A stretch of 64,000 nucleotides of DNA from assembly GCF_001542775.1 (NCBI RefSeq), contig NZ_CP014145.1, positions 1,116,001 through 1,180,000 of the forward strand, written 5' to 3'. Under the pieces are notes generated by a model. It saw nothing but the letters and a program-made list of their open reading frames with translations. It had not been told where the DNA came from and made no database searches. Positions 43,249 through 51,891 of the stretch are shown in pieces (position 1 is the first letter of the stretch; every line of letters starts with the position of its first letter). The stretch is from Microterricola viridarii (GTDB taxonomy: Bacteria > Actinomycetota > Actinomycetes > Actinomycetales > Microbacteriaceae). A program made the translations under genes and the position numbers.

Positions 43249-44166
43249 ATGAGACTTGTTTTTGCCGGAACGCCCGACGCCGCGGTGCCGAGCCTCCGAC
43301 TGCTGGCTGACGGCCCCCACGAGATCGTCGCCGTCATCACCCGGGCCGACGCCCCACTCGGCCGCAAGCGCATCCTGACCCCGTCCCCGGTGGCCCAGGC
43401 CGCGGCCGCGCTCGGCCTGCCGATCATCAAGGCGAACCGCCTCGACGAGGCCGTCACGGCCGAGATCGCCGCGCTGGGCGCCGACCTCGGCGTCATCGTC
43501 GCCTACGGCGGGCTGGTGCGGGAGCCACTGCTCTCCACGCCGCGGCTCGGCTGGATCAACCTGCACTTCTCGCTGCTGCCGCGCTGGCGCGGGGCCGCCC
43601 CGGTGCAGCGCGCGCTCATCGCCGGCGATGCCACGACGGGCGCCGACGTCTTCCAACTCGTGCCAGCCCTCGACGCCGGTGACGTCTTCGGCCGCATCGA
43701 ACGCCCCATCACCGAGGCCGACACGGCCGCGTCGCTGCTGGCCGAGCTCGCCGAATCCGGCGGGGCGCTGCTCGCTCGCGTCGTGGACGAGCTCGCCGAC
43801 GGCAGTGCTGTCGCCGTGCCGCAGCAGGGCGAGCCGACCGCGGCCGCCAAGCTCGGCATCGACGACGCCCGGCTGCACTGGGCGGAGCCGGCGGCATCCG
43901 TGTTCCAGCGCTACCAGGGCGTCACCGCCGAACCCGGCGCCTTCACCCTGATCGACGGCGCCCGGTTCAAGCTGCACGAGCTCCGCCATGCGCGCGATGC
44001 CGCAGCGCTGCCGCCCGGGCACATCCGATCCGTCGACGGCCACGTGCTCGTCGGCACCGCAAGCACCCCGCTCGAGCTGCTCCGTGTGCAGCCGGCCGGC
44101 AAGACCCCGATGAGCGCCGCCGACTGGTGGCGCGGCATCGCAGCAGAGGAGGTGATCGCCGAATGA
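43249..44166 (+). CDS. fmt: methionyl-tRNA formyltransferase
   Basis: Formylates initiator Met-tRNA using 10-formyl-THF. The N-terminal formyltransferase domain starts MRLVFAGTPDAAVPSLRLL and contains the catalytic region INLHFSLLPRWRGAAPVQRA with the following AGDATTGADVFQLVPALDAG. The C-terminal OB-like domain includes FKLHELRHA and VQPAGKTPMSAADWWRG. Length is 305. ATG follows the priA stop directly, and its own TGA overlaps the rsmB ATG. Confidence 0.97.
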   Translation: MRLVFAGTPDAAVPSLRLLADGPHEIVAVITRADAPLGRKRILTPSPVAQAAAALGLPIIKANRLDEAVTAEIAALGADLGVIVAYGGLVREPLLSTPRLGWINLHFSLLPRWRGAAPVQRALIAGDATTGADVFQLVPALDAGDVFGRIERPITEADTAASLLAELAESGGALLARVVDELADGSAVAVPQQGEPTAAAKLGIDDARLHWAEPAASVFQRYQGVTAEPGAFTLIDGARFKLHELRHARDAAALPPGHIRSVDGHVLVGTASTPLELLRVQPAGKTPMSAADWWRGIAAEEVIAE

Positions 44167-45602
44167 GCGATCCCAGAGGCCAGACACCCCGACGAAACAC
44201 CCCCCGCAGCAACAGCGCTCCCCGGCGTCCGCAGCAGCAGGTCCAGCCCGCGCGCCTGGTCGCCTACGAGGTGATCGCCGCCGTGCGTGAGGCCGACGCC
44301 TACGCCAACCTGCTTCTGCCGAGCCGCATCCAGAAGGCCGGCCTGAATGCCGCCGACGCGGCGTTGGCCACGGAACTCACCTACGGCACGCTGCGCATGC
44401 AAGGCTTCTACGACAAGGTGATCGAGCTGGTCGCCGACCGCACCGTCGACAAGATCGACCCCGCCGTGCTCGACGTGCTGCGCCTCGGCGCGCACCAGCT
44501 GCTCGCCACCCGAGTGGCCACGCACGCCGCCGTGAACGAGTCGGTCGCCCTGGCCAGCCAGGTCGCGTCCCGCTCGGCGACGGGCTTCACCAACGGCGTG
44601 CTGCGCACCATCTCGCGCAGTTCGCTCGAGGAATGGCAGGGCTGGGTGCAGGAGGAGACGGAGGGCGCAGATGAGAAGCTCGCCGTGCTGCACTCGCACC
44701 CGGCCTGGGTGGTGCGGGCGCTCCGCAGCGCCCTCGACGCCGAGGGCCGCGGAGACGAGCTGGAGCAGCTGCTGGAGGCCGACAACGTCGCCCCCAAGGT
44801 GAACCTGGCCGCTCTGCCCGGCCTCGTCGACGCCGCGGATGCCGCCGCGCTCGGCGACTCAGACACGTTCTCTCCGATCGGCTTCGTGCTCTCCGGCGGT
44901 GACCCGGTCGGGGTGACCGAGCGCTTCGGCGGCCGTGTGCGTGTGCAGGACGAGGGCTCGCAGCTCGCGGCCCTCGCCCTCAGCCGGGCCGCGGCCATCA
45001 CGCCGGGGGAGCGCTGGCTGGACCTCTGTGCCGGCCCGGGCGGCAAGGCCGCCCTGCTCGCCGCCGAGGCACGTGCCGGGGGCGCCGAACTCATCGCCAA
45101 CGAGCTGGTGCCCGCGCGAGCCGGACTGGTGCGCAACGCCCTGGCCGGTGTGCCTGGCGACGTGCCGGTGCTGGAGCTGGACGGCACGACGATCGGTGAG
45201 ACGCACCCGGAGCAGTTCGACCGGATCATGCTCGACGCGCCCTGCACCGGCCTCGGCGCGCTGCGCCGGCGCCCGGAGGCCCGCTGGCGCAAGTCGCCGA
45301 ACGACGTCGCCGAGCTGAGCGTGCTGCAGGGCAAGCTGTTCGACGCCGCCTTCGCCGCGCTGAAGCCCGGCGGCATCATCGCCTACGTCACCTGCTCGCC
45401 GCACCTCGGCGAGACGCTCGGCACCGTCAACGGCGCGCTCGCCCGCTGGGGCGACAAGCTCGAGCAGCTGCCGACCCGCGACGTGCTCGAGGCGATCGCG
45501 GCGAACCCGCTCGACATAGGCGGCAACGGCCGCACGGTGCAGCTCTGGCCGCACCGCCACGGTACCGACGCGATGTTCATCGCCCTGTTCCGCAAGCACT
45601 AG
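44163..45602 (+). CDS. rsmB: 16S rRNA (cytosine-C5) methyltransferase RsmB
   Basis: SAM-dependent methylation of 16S rRNA C967. The N-terminal NusB-like RNA-binding domain (about residues 30-165, ARLVAYEVIAAVREADAYAN) is followed by the Rossmann methyltransferase. That part has LDLCAGPGGKAALLAAEA (SAM), LDAPCTGLGALRRRPEARWR (catalytic or release Cys) and AYVTCSPHLGETLG (second Cys). Length is 479 from ATG 44163 (ATGA overlap with fmt). In M. tuberculosis the homologs fmt-fmu-rpe are also adjacent; here a repeat array separates rsmB from rpe. Confidence 0.96.
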   Translation: MSDPRGQTPRRNTPRSNSAPRRPQQQVQPARLVAYEVIAAVREADAYANLLLPSRIQKAGLNAADAALATELTYGTLRMQGFYDKVIELVADRTVDKIDPAVLDVLRLGAHQLLATRVATHAAVNESVALASQVASRSATGFTNGVLRTISRSSLEEWQGWVQEETEGADEKLAVLHSHPAWVVRALRSALDAEGRGDELEQLLEADNVAPKVNLAALPGLVDAADAAALGDSDTFSPIGFVLSGGDPVGVTERFGGRVRVQDEGSQLAALALSRAAAITPGERWLDLCAGPGGKAALLAAEARAGGAELIANELVPARAGLVRNALAGVPGDVPVLELDGTTIGETHPEQFDRIMLDAPCTGLGALRRRPEARWRKSPNDVAELSVLQGKLFDAAFAALKPGGIIAYVTCSPHLGETLGTVNGALARWGDKLEQLPTRDVLEAIAANPLDIGGNGRTVQLWPHRHGTDAMFIALFRKH

Positions 45603-45630
45603 GCGCAGCCGCCCGCCCGGCGGGCACACG

Positions 45631-45704
45631 TCGGGAGGCATTCGGCGGATCGGGAGGCAACTGTCTACCGAAACCCGCCTCCCGATCCGCCCTCTGCCTC
45701 CCGA
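45631..45704 (+). terminator. nested inverted repeats after rsmB
   Basis: A perfect 15-bp pair, GGCGGATCGGGAGGC (45644-45658) with GCCTCCCGATCCGCC (45677-45691), encloses an 18-base loop. An outer pair TCGGGAGGCA (45631-45640) with TGCCTCCCGA (45695-45704) extends it. The arms themselves contain the direct repeat TCGGGAGGCA. It starts 28 bases after rsmB, so it could end that transcript, though there is no U-tract. It may equally belong to the repeat array that follows. Confidence 0.5.
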
Positions 45705-45718
45705 TCGGTCGCGGCACT

Positions 45719-46508
45719 CCCTCGAGCCAACGGGAGGGTTGCCCCTGCCGTTGATCGAGTAGGCCCGCTAGGGCCGAATCGAGATCTGGCAACTGGGTCT
45801 CGATACGCGCCGCGGGCGGCGCTACTCGACCGGCGGGTGGGTGCCACCCGTGTCCCGGCGAGGTTGGCTTCGGTCGCTGGAGCTCCCTCGAGCCAACGGG
45901 AGGGTTTCCCCTGCCGTTGATCGAGTAGGCCCGCTAGGGCCGAATCGAGATCTGGCAACTGGGTCTCGATACGCGCCGCGGGCGGCGCTACTCGACCGGC
46001 GGGTGGGTGCCACCCGTGTCCCGGCGAGGTTGGCTTCGGTCGCTGGAGCTCCCTCGAGCCAACGGGAGGGTTTCCCCTGCCGTTGATCGAGTAGGCCCGC
46101 CAGGGCCGTATCGAGATCTCGCAACGGGGTCTCGATACGCGCCGCGGGCGGCGCTACTCGACCAGCGGGTCTGGGGGCGGGCGCCTGTCTTCCGTGCGGT
46201 TGGCTTCGGTCGCTGGCACTCCCTCGAGCCAGCGGGAGGGTTGCCCCTGCCGTTGATCGAGTAGGCCCGCCGGGGCCGTATCGAGATTTGGCAACGGGGT
46301 CTCGATACGCGCCGCGGGCGGCGCTACTCGACCAGCGGGTCTGGGGGCGGGCGCCTGTCTCTGGCGGGGTTGGCTTCGGTCGCTGGCACTCCCTCGAGCC
46401 AACGGGAGGGTTGCCCCTGCCGTTGATCGAGTAGGCCCGCCAGGGCCGTATCGAGATCTGGCAACGGGGTCTCGATACGCGCCGCGGGCGGCGCTACTCG
46501 ACCAGCGG
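45719..46508. repeat. tandem array of five palindrome-rich repeats (166-170 bp)
   Basis: Units begin with CCCTCGAGCC at 45719, 45885, 46051, 46221 and 46391, giving spacings of 166, 166, 170 and 170; the fifth ends early at about 46508. Each unit holds CCCTC/GAGGG, then GTTG..GGCCC/GGGCC..CAAC, then GGTCTCGATACGCGCCGC, two bases, GCGGCGCTACTCGACC (core stem GCGCCGC/GCGGCGC). A 45-50 base linker follows. Units 1-2 share one linker (GGTGGGTGCCACCCGTG) and units 3-4 another (TCTGGGGGCGGGCGCC), so the array grew by stepwise duplication. Short frames across it shift with each unit and are not genes. The GGTCTCGATACG..CTACTCGACC palindrome is a dispersed REP-like element in Microbacteriaceae; tandem packing is less usual. 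Confidence 0.9.
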
Positions 46509-46541
46509 AACACACGGAACCTACGGAACCCGGCCCAACCC

Positions 46542-46563
46542 GGGGTTTCGACAGGCTCAACCG
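46542..46563. repeat. dispersed GGTTTCGACAGGCTCAACC palindrome
   Basis: GGTTTCGACAGGCTCAACC, just after the tandem array, is a short imperfect palindrome (GGTT/AACC ends) of a kind scattered through intergenic regions of many Microbacteriaceae and Micrococcales. It commonly yields spurious peptides such as RLSLSKPR. Recognised from memory; copy number in this genome cannot be judged from the window. Confidence 0.6.
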
Positions 46564-46593
46564 GCGAAGAAGCGCCCCAGCCGCCCCGCTCGC

Positions 46594-46599
46594 TAGCAT
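46594..46599 (+). promoter_or_regulatory. leaderless-type -10 box (TAGCAT) for rpe
   Basis: TAGCAT ends 7 bases before ATG 46607. The upstream in-frame ATG 46598 overlaps this box, so 46607 is the more likely translation start, on a leaderless mRNA. Confidence 0.45.
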
Positions 46600-46606
46600 G
46601 GGAGCC

Positions 46607-47293
46607 ATGTCGACCCACACGCCGCGCGCCCCGCGGATCAACCCCAGCATCCTCACCGCCGATTTCGCGAACCTCGAGCGCGAGCTCGACCGCATCGCCA
46701 CAGCCGACTTCGTGCACGTCGACGTCATGGACAACCACTTCGTGCCCAACCTCACGTTCGGCAAGACCATGGTGGAGCGTCTGAACGAGGTCTCGCCGAT
46801 CCCGTTGGACGTACACCTGATGATCTCGGATGCCGACCACTGGGCGCCCGGCTACGCCGAGGTGGGGGCGGCATCCGTCACGTTCCACGCCGAGGCCAGC
46901 ACCGACCCCGTCACGCTGGCCCGGCGTCTTCGCCAGCGCGGAGCCCGCGCCGGCATCGCGCTGAAGCCCGGCACCGACGTGGAGCCGTACCTGGAGCTGC
47001 TGCCCGAGTTCGACCAGATCCTGATCATGACGGTGGAGCCCGGCTTCGGCGGCCAGAGCTTCATGACCGACATGATGCCCAAGCTCCGGCGCGCGGCCGA
47101 CGCGGTCGCCGCGAGCGGCCTGGATGTGTGGCTGCAGGTGGACGGCGGCATCAGCCTGGACACGATCGGCATCGCCGCCGAGCATGGGGCGGACACCTTC
47201 GTCGCCGGCTCCGCGGTGTACAACGTGGGGGAGCCGGACGCCCAGATTGCTGCGCTGCGGGCCGCGGCGGCGTCATCAGCCCACCAGCACTAG
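46607..47293 (+). CDS. rpe: ribulose-phosphate 3-epimerase
   Basis: Interconverts ribulose-5-P and xylulose-5-P in the pentose phosphate pathway. TIM-barrel motifs: RINPSILTADFANLERELDR, FVHVDVMDNHFVPNLTFG (metal and catalytic residues), LDVHLMISD, MTVEPGFGGQSFM, and VDGGISLDTIGIAAEHGAD. It has 228 residues from ATG 46607; ATG 46598 is possible but lies in the predicted -10 box. Downstream, the hisE start follows 12 bases after the stop with its own -10 box. Confidence 0.96.
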   Translation: MSTHTPRAPRINPSILTADFANLERELDRIATADFVHVDVMDNHFVPNLTFGKTMVERLNEVSPIPLDVHLMISDADHWAPGYAEVGAASVTFHAEASTDPVTLARRLRQRGARAGIALKPGTDVEPYLELLPEFDQILIMTVEPGFGGQSFMTDMMPKLRRAADAVAASGLDVWLQVDGGISLDTIGIAAEHGADTFVAGSAVYNVGEPDAQIAALRAAAASSAHQH

Positions 47294-47299
47294 TAACCT
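47294..47299 (+). promoter_or_regulatory. leaderless-type -10 box (TAACCT) for hisE
   Basis: TAACCT ends 6 bases before the hisE GTG (47306), immediately after the rpe stop. The intervening GTAGAG is too close to act as a Shine-Dalgarno sequence, so a leaderless mRNA starting at the GTG is likely. Confidence 0.45.
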
Positions 47300-47305
47300 G
47301 TAGAG

Positions 47306-47569
47306 GTGAAAACTTTCGACGCCCTCTTCGCTGAGCTCACCGAGAAGGCCCGCACCCGCCCCGAAGGTTCGGGGACCGTGCGGGAGCTCGACGCCGGCGT
47401 GCATGCCATTGGCAAGAAAATTGTCGAGGAGGCCGCAGAAGTCTGGATGGCCGCCGAGTACCAGAGCGATGAAGAAACTGCCGAGGAGATCTCGCAGTTG
47501 CTCTACCACCTGCAGGTCCTCATGGTGGCGAAGGGTCTCAGCCCCGCCGACGTGTACCGACATCTCTGA
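47306..47569 (+). CDS. hisE: phosphoribosyl-ATP pyrophosphatase
   Basis: Second step of histidine synthesis. A MazG-like helical protein of 87 residues with [36 protein letters not shown] (metal-binding EExxE pattern) and [20 protein letters not shown]. HisE and HisI are separate genes here, as usual in actinobacteria. Start GTG 47306; pairs with hisG downstream. Confidence 0.96.
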   Translation: MKTFDALFAELTEKARTRPEGSGTVRELDAGVHAIGKKIVEEAAEVWMAAEYQSDEETAEEISQLLYHLQVLMVAKGLSPADVYRHL

Positions 47570-47637
47570 TTCGCCGACCTCCGTGCCGGCATCTCATGAC
47601 ACCGATGATTGATCCACACGAACCAGAGAGCACCACC

Positions 47638-48477
47638 ATGCTGAGAATTGCCGTGCCCAACAAGGGCTCACTGTCAGACACTGCCGCCCAGATGCTGTTC
47701 GAGGCGGGCTACACCGGCCGCCGCGACCCGCGCGACCTGCACACTCCAGACCCCCGCAACGACGTCGAGTTCTTCTACCTGCGCCCGCGCGACATCGCCA
47801 CCTACGTCGGTTCCGGCGCGCTGGATGTCGGCATCACCGGCCGCGACCTGCTGCTGGACTCCGGCTCGCCCGCCACCGAGGTGGCCGAGCTGAACTTCGC
47901 CGACTCCACCTTCCGCTTCGCGGGCCCCTCGGACCGCTTCAGCGAGCTGAGCGACCTAGCGGGCGTGCGCGTCGCCACCAGCTACCCCGGCCTGGTCGGG
48001 GACTTCCTGCGTGAGAAGGGCATTGAGGTCGAGCTGGTCAAGCTCGACGGCGCCGTCGAGTCCGCCGTGCGCCTGGGCGTTGCGGATGCCGTCGCAGACG
48101 TCGTCTCCACCGGCGCCACCCTGCGCGCGGCCGGCCTGTCCATCTTCGGCCCCGTCATCCTGCAATCGACGGCCGTGCTGATCCGCTCAGCGGAGGAGAA
48201 GCCGGGTGTCGCCACCCTGCTCCGCCGCCTGCAGGGCGTGCTCGTCGCCCGCCAGTACGTGATCATGGACTACGACATCCGCGTCTCGCTGCTCGAGCAG
48301 GCCACGCGCGTTGCCCCCGGCATCGAGTCTCCAACGGTCTCGCCGCTGCACGACCCGGAGTGGGCCGCCGTGCGGGTCATGATCCCGCGGGCAGAGACGA
48401 ACCACATGATGGACGCGCTGTACGAGATCGGCGCCCGCGCCATCCTGGTCAGCTCGATCCACGCAGCACGGCTCTAG
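47638..48477 (+). CDS. hisG: ATP phosphoribosyltransferase (long form)
   Basis: First, feedback-controlled step of histidine synthesis. [20 protein letters not shown] at the start, [14 protein letters not shown], the PRPP-binding [20 protein letters not shown], and a C-terminal regulatory domain (ISPHD-like region with [20 protein letters not shown]). At 279 residues it is the long, self-sufficient HisGL type that binds histidine through its C-terminus. I choose ATG 47638; in-frame codons back to 47596 are not conserved-looking. Confidence 0.96.
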   Translation: MLRIAVPNKGSLSDTAAQMLFEAGYTGRRDPRDLHTPDPRNDVEFFYLRPRDIATYVGSGALDVGITGRDLLLDSGSPATEVAELNFADSTFRFAGPSDRFSELSDLAGVRVATSYPGLVGDFLREKGIEVELVKLDGAVESAVRLGVADAVADVVSTGATLRAAGLSIFGPVILQSTAVLIRSAEEKPGVATLLRRLQGVLVARQYVIMDYDIRVSLLEQATRVAPGIESPTVSPLHDPEWAAVRVMIPRAETNHMMDALYEIGARAILVSSIHAARL

Positions 48478-48488
48478 GGGCGGCGGAC

Positions 48489-49253
48489 ATGTCCCTCTCC
48501 GTTCGCGTCATCCCCTGTCTCGACGTGGCCGATGGCCGCGTCGTCAAGGGCGTCAACTTCCAGAACCTGCGCGATGCGGGTGACCCGGTCGAGCTCGCCA
48601 AGCGCTACTTCGAGCAGGGGGCAGACGAGCTCACCTTCCTCGACGTCACCGCGACGGTCGACAACCGCTCCACCACCTACGACGTGGTGCGTGCGACCGC
48701 CGAACAGGTGTTCATCCCGCTGACCGTCGGCGGCGGCATCCGCAGCGTCGAAGACGTCTCCCGGCTGCAGGCCAACGGCGCAGACAAGGTGGGTGTCAAC
48801 AGCGCCGCCATCGCCCGCCCGGCCCTGATCGCCGAGATCGCCGACCGCTTCGGCTCGCAAGTGCTCGTGCTCTCGCTTGACATCAAGCGCAGCGACCGCA
48901 CAGAGTCCGGCTTCGTGGTGACCACCCACGGCGGCCGCACCGAGACCGACCTGGACGCCCTCGCCTGGGCCAGCCAAGCCATCGAGCTCGGCGTCGGCGA
49001 GCTGCTCGTCAACTCGATCGACGCCGACGGCACCAAGGCCGGCTTCGACCTCGAACTGATCCGCACCATCCGCGGCCTCAGCACGGTGCCCGTCATCGCC
49101 TCCGGCGGTGCCGGCGCGGTGGAGCACTTCCCTCCGGCCATCGCCGCCGGTGCCGACGCCGTGCTCGCCGCCTCCGTTTTCCACAACGGTGAACTGACCA
49201 TCGGCGACGTGAAGAAGGCCCTCGCGGCCGAAGGGATGCCGGTACGCACATGA
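48489..49253 (+). CDS. hisF: imidazole glycerol phosphate synthase cyclase subunit HisF
   Basis: Cyclase barrel that, with HisH, forms IGP and AICAR. It has [18 protein letters not shown] with the first catalytic Asp, [35 protein letters not shown] with the second catalytic Asp region, and [20 protein letters not shown]. Length is 254. ATG 48489 follows GGGGCGGCGG. Overlaps hisI by 4 bases. The other his genes (hisA, hisB, hisC, hisD, hisH) are not in the window. Confidence 0.97.
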   Translation: MSLSVRVIPCLDVADGRVVKGVNFQNLRDAGDPVELAKRYFEQGADELTFLDVTATVDNRSTTYDVVRATAEQVFIPLTVGGGIRSVEDVSRLQANGADKVGVNSAAIARPALIAEIADRFGSQVLVLSLDIKRSDRTESGFVVTTHGGRTETDLDALAWASQAIELGVGELLVNSIDADGTKAGFDLELIRTIRGLSTVPVIASGGAGAVEHFPPAIAAGADAVLAASVFHNGELTIGDVKKALAAEGMPVRT

Positions 49254-49633
49254 TTGACCCGAACACTCCCGCTGGCACCGTCGAGGACGTCGCCGCCGTC
49301 ATCGCCCGCGCCGCGTTCAACTCCGACGGCCTGCTGCCGGCGATCATCCAGCAGCACGACACTCGCGAGGTGCTGATGATGGGCTGGATGGATGCCGAGG
49401 CGCTCCGCCGCACGCTGACCGAGGGCCGGGTCACCTTCTGGTCGCGCTCCCGCCAGGAGTACTGGCGGAAGGGCGACACCTCCGGTCACGCCCAGTTCGT
49501 GCGCGGGGCCGCGCTCGACTGCGACGACGACGCCCTGCTGGTGCAGGTGGAGCAGATCGGCGCCGCCTGCCACACCGGCGCGCACTCCTGCTTCGACGTC
49601 GACCCCCTGCGGCCCGTCATCCTGCCCGCCTAG
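49250..49633 (+). CDS. hisI: phosphoribosyl-AMP cyclohydrolase
   Basis: Third step of histidine synthesis. Diagnostic [35 protein letters not shown], and zinc-binding [20 protein letters not shown] with HTGAHSCFD. Length is 127. ATGA overlap with hisF. Ends 52 bases before trpE; no tryptophan-rich leader peptide or attenuator is visible in that gap. Confidence 0.97.
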   Translation: MIDPNTPAGTVEDVAAVIARAAFNSDGLLPAIIQQHDTREVLMMGWMDAEALRRTLTEGRVTFWSRSRQEYWRKGDTSGHAQFVRGAALDCDDDALLVQVEQIGAACHTGAHSCFDVDPLRPVILPA

Positions 49634-49685
49634 ACCCAGCTCGACGGGCCATTCGCCCGCCGATCGCCCCGAACGGAGCACCGAC

Positions 49686-51209
49686 ATGAGCACCGGAACA
49701 ACCAGCCGCGCCGACTTCGACGCCGTCGCCGCCGAGCACCGGGTGATCCCGGTGATGCGCGAGCTCTTCGCCGACGGCGAGACGCCGGTGAACATCTACC
49801 GCAAGCTCGCGGACGGACGCCCCGGCAGCTTCCTGCTGGAATCGGCCGAGCAGGGCGGCATCTGGTCGCGGTTCTCCTTCGTCGGCGTCTCCTCCTTCGG
49901 CGTGCTCACCCAGAGCGACGACTCCGTCGCATGGATCGACTACGGCGCGCCGGCCGAGCGGGTGCTCGGCGACGCGGCAGGCCTGGCGCCGCTGGCCGCG
50001 CTCGAGCAGCTGTTCGAACGGTGGAAGACGCCGCAGCTGCCCGGCCACCCGCCGCTGACCGGCGGCCTCGTCGGCTTCATCGGTTGGGAGGCCATCCGGC
50101 AGATCGAGCGTCTGCCGAACAAGCCGCCGAAGGAATCCGGCATGCCAGGCCAGGCCTTCAGCTTCGTCGCGGAGCTCGTCGTCATCGACCACAAATTCGG
50201 CACCGTCCAGCTGATTGCCAACGTGCTGAACGACGGTCGCGACGACGCCGACGCGCTGTGGTCCGACGCACAGACCCGCCTGGACTCCCTGCAGCGCCGC
50301 CTCGCCCAGCCGTCGGAGGCGTGGCTCGCCGACGTCGACATGCACACGGCGCCGAACGCGCGCTCGCGCACCGCTGAGGCCGACTTCCTGGCATCCGTCG
50401 AGACCGCCAAGGAGTACATCCGTGACGGCGACATCTTCCAAGTCGTCATCTCGCAGCGCTTCGAGCAGGACTGCACCGCGGCCCCCATCGACGTCTACCG
50501 GGTGCTGCGCAGCCTCAACCCGAGCCCCTACATGTACCTGCTCAGTCTGGAGAGCCCGGACGGCGAGCCGTACTGGATCGTCGGCTCCTCGCCGGAGGCG
50601 CTGGTCAAGGTGCAGAACAACCGCGTCTTCACCAACCCGATCGCCGGATCCCGGCCGCGCGGTGCGACTCCCGAGGTCGACGCCGACCTCGCCACCGAGC
50701 TTCTGGCCGACGAGAAGGAGCGCGCAGAGCACCTGATGCTCGTCGATCTGGCCCGCAACGATCTGGCCAAGGTGTGCACCCCTGGCAGCATCGAGGTCAC
50801 CGAGTTCATGCGCATCGAGAGGTTCAGCCACATCATGCATATCGTTTCCGCCGTCGAGGGTGACCTCACGGCTGGCAAGAATGCCATCAGCGTGTTCCGG
50901 GCCACGTTCCCCGCTGGCACGCTCTCCGGCGCGCCGAAACCGCGCGCCCTGCAGATCATCGACGAACTGGAGCCGGCCCAGCGCGGTGTCTACGGGGGAG
51001 TGGTCGGCTACTTCGGCCTCGCCGGTGACGCCGACCTGGCCATTGCCATCCGCACCGTCACCATCATGGGCGGCGTGGCCACAGTGCAGGCCGGTGCCGG
51101 GCTCGTGCTCGACTCCGTCCCGCGGACCGAGTTCGAAGAGACGCAGAACAAGGCAGCGGCGCCGCTGCGCGCCGTCGCCGTCGCCAACGCGCTGCACCGG
51201 GTGCGCTGA
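49686..51209 (+). CDS. trpE: anthranilate synthase component I
   Basis: Converts chorismate to anthranilate with ammonia from TrpG (not in the window). The N-terminal regulatory part includes FLLESAEQGGIWSRFSF, with the LLES tryptophan-binding motif. The chorismate-binding domain has YIRDGDIFQVVISQRFEQD, PIAGSRPRGATPEVDADLAT, DLARNDLAKVCTPGSIEV, and TFPAGTLSGAPKPRALQI. Length is 507. Ribosome binding site CGGAGC before ATG 49686. It heads the cluster trpE-membrane protein-small protein-trpC-trpB-trpA. Confidence 0.97.
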   Translation: MSTGTTSRADFDAVAAEHRVIPVMRELFADGETPVNIYRKLADGRPGSFLLESAEQGGIWSRFSFVGVSSFGVLTQSDDSVAWIDYGAPAERVLGDAAGLAPLAALEQLFERWKTPQLPGHPPLTGGLVGFIGWEAIRQIERLPNKPPKESGMPGQAFSFVAELVVIDHKFGTVQLIANVLNDGRDDADALWSDAQTRLDSLQRRLAQPSEAWLADVDMHTAPNARSRTAEADFLASVETAKEYIRDGDIFQVVISQRFEQDCTAAPIDVYRVLRSLNPSPYMYLLSLESPDGEPYWIVGSSPEALVKVQNNRVFTNPIAGSRPRGATPEVDADLATELLADEKERAEHLMLVDLARNDLAKVCTPGSIEVTEFMRIERFSHIMHIVSAVEGDLTAGKNAISVFRATFPAGTLSGAPKPRALQIIDELEPAQRGVYGGVVGYFGLAGDADLAIAIRTVTIMGGVATVQAGAGLVLDSVPRTEFEETQNKAAAPLRAVAVANALHRVR

Positions 51210-51211
51210 CT

Positions 51212-51802
51212 ATGAGCGCCTCACGCTTCAAGATGCTGCTCGTCGTCGGCGGCCTGCTCTCCGCGGTGCTCGCCCTCATCGCCTGGACCCAGACCTGGGT
51301 CGTTGCACACGTCGAGGGCCTGACCGTCTCCGTCGACGGCGCCGCGGCAGCCCCTGCCCTCTCGGCACTGGCCCTGGCCGGCCTGGCCCTCGGCGGCGCG
51401 CTGGCGATCGCCGGCCCCGTGTTCCGGATCGTGCTCGGCCTGCTCGAGGTGCTGCTCGGCGTGGCCGTGGTCATCGCGTCATCCGCCGCCATCATCAACC
51501 CGGCCGCCGCCGCCATCTCCAACGTCACCACACTCACCGGCATCGCCGGCGACACCGCGGTGCTGGCCCTGATCTCGGATGCCGGCATCACCGCCTGGCC
51601 GTGGCTCGGCGTGCTCGCCGGTGTGCTGTTCGCCGCCGCCGGGGTCGGCGTGCTGGTCACCTCCCGCCGCTGGCCGGGCCCCGGCCGCAAGTACCAGGCC
51701 GTGCGCCTGGAACACGCCGACGGGGCTCCGCTCAGCGCGAAGGACGCCGCCATCGACAACTGGGACGAACTCAGCCGCGGCAGCGACCCGACCGAGCAGT
51801 AA
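51212..51802 (+). CDS. Trp biosynthesis-associated membrane protein
   Basis: A 196-residue protein with four predicted membrane helices (about residues 9-28, 47-70, 73-98, 128-150). The motif LIAWTQTWVVAHVEG comes after the first helix, typical of the actinobacterial family found between trpE and trpC (Rv1610 in M. tuberculosis). Function is unknown; tight linkage to trp genes suggests a role in tryptophan metabolism or transport. It starts 2 bases after the trpE stop. Confidence 0.88.
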   Translation: MSASRFKMLLVVGGLLSAVLALIAWTQTWVVAHVEGLTVSVDGAAAAPALSALALAGLALGGALAIAGPVFRIVLGLLEVLLGVAVVIASSAAIINPAAAAISNVTTLTGIAGDTAVLALISDAGITAWPWLGVLAGVLFAAAGVGVLVTSRRWPGPGRKYQAVRLEHADGAPLSAKDAAIDNWDELSRGSDPTEQ

Positions 51803-51805
51803 CAA

Positions 51806-51830
51806 CCGGGCCCGCCGCACGGCGGCCCGG
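51806..51830 (+). terminator. hairpin after the Trp-associated membrane protein gene
   Basis: CCGGGCC.GCC pairs with GGCGGCCCGG, ten pairs with one bulged C and a GCAC loop, starting 4 bases after the stop codon. No U-tract follows. Together with the TAGACT box at 51850 it suggests that part of the transcript ends here and a new one begins before trpC. Confidence 0.45.
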
Positions 51831-51849
51831 CCCCCAGCGGCGAAGCCGC

Positions 51850-51855
51850 TAGACT
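51850..51855 (+). promoter_or_regulatory. candidate internal promoter (-10 TAGACT) for the HGxxPAAW gene and trpCBA
   Basis: TAGACT, the same hexamer as before yebC, lies 42 bases upstream of ATG 51892, which has a strong AAGGAGAA ribosome binding site. No convincing -35. Confidence 0.4.
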
Positions 51856-51891
51856 TTCAATCACCCCCGCCACAAACCTCTAAGGAGAACC

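Noticed and set aside
41209..44187. Minus-strand open frame of 992 codons opposite priA and fmt
   Set aside because: Antisense shadow of conserved genes, composition dominated by Gly/Ala/Arg, no motif.
45719..46508. Possible CRISPR array
   Set aside because: The repeated unit is 166-170 bases, not a 24-40 base repeat with unique spacers, and no cas genes are nearby.
45577..46770. Several open frames of 80-340 codons across the repeat array on both strands
   Set aside because: Unit lengths of 166 and 170 are not multiples of three, so the frame changes with each unit. The peptides are translations of palindromes (SSAARGAYRDPVARSR-type) and have no independent start signals.
49634..49685. trp leader peptide or T-box before trpE
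   Set aside because: Only 52 bases separate hisI and trpE, with no Trp codons in a small frame and no antiterminator structure.
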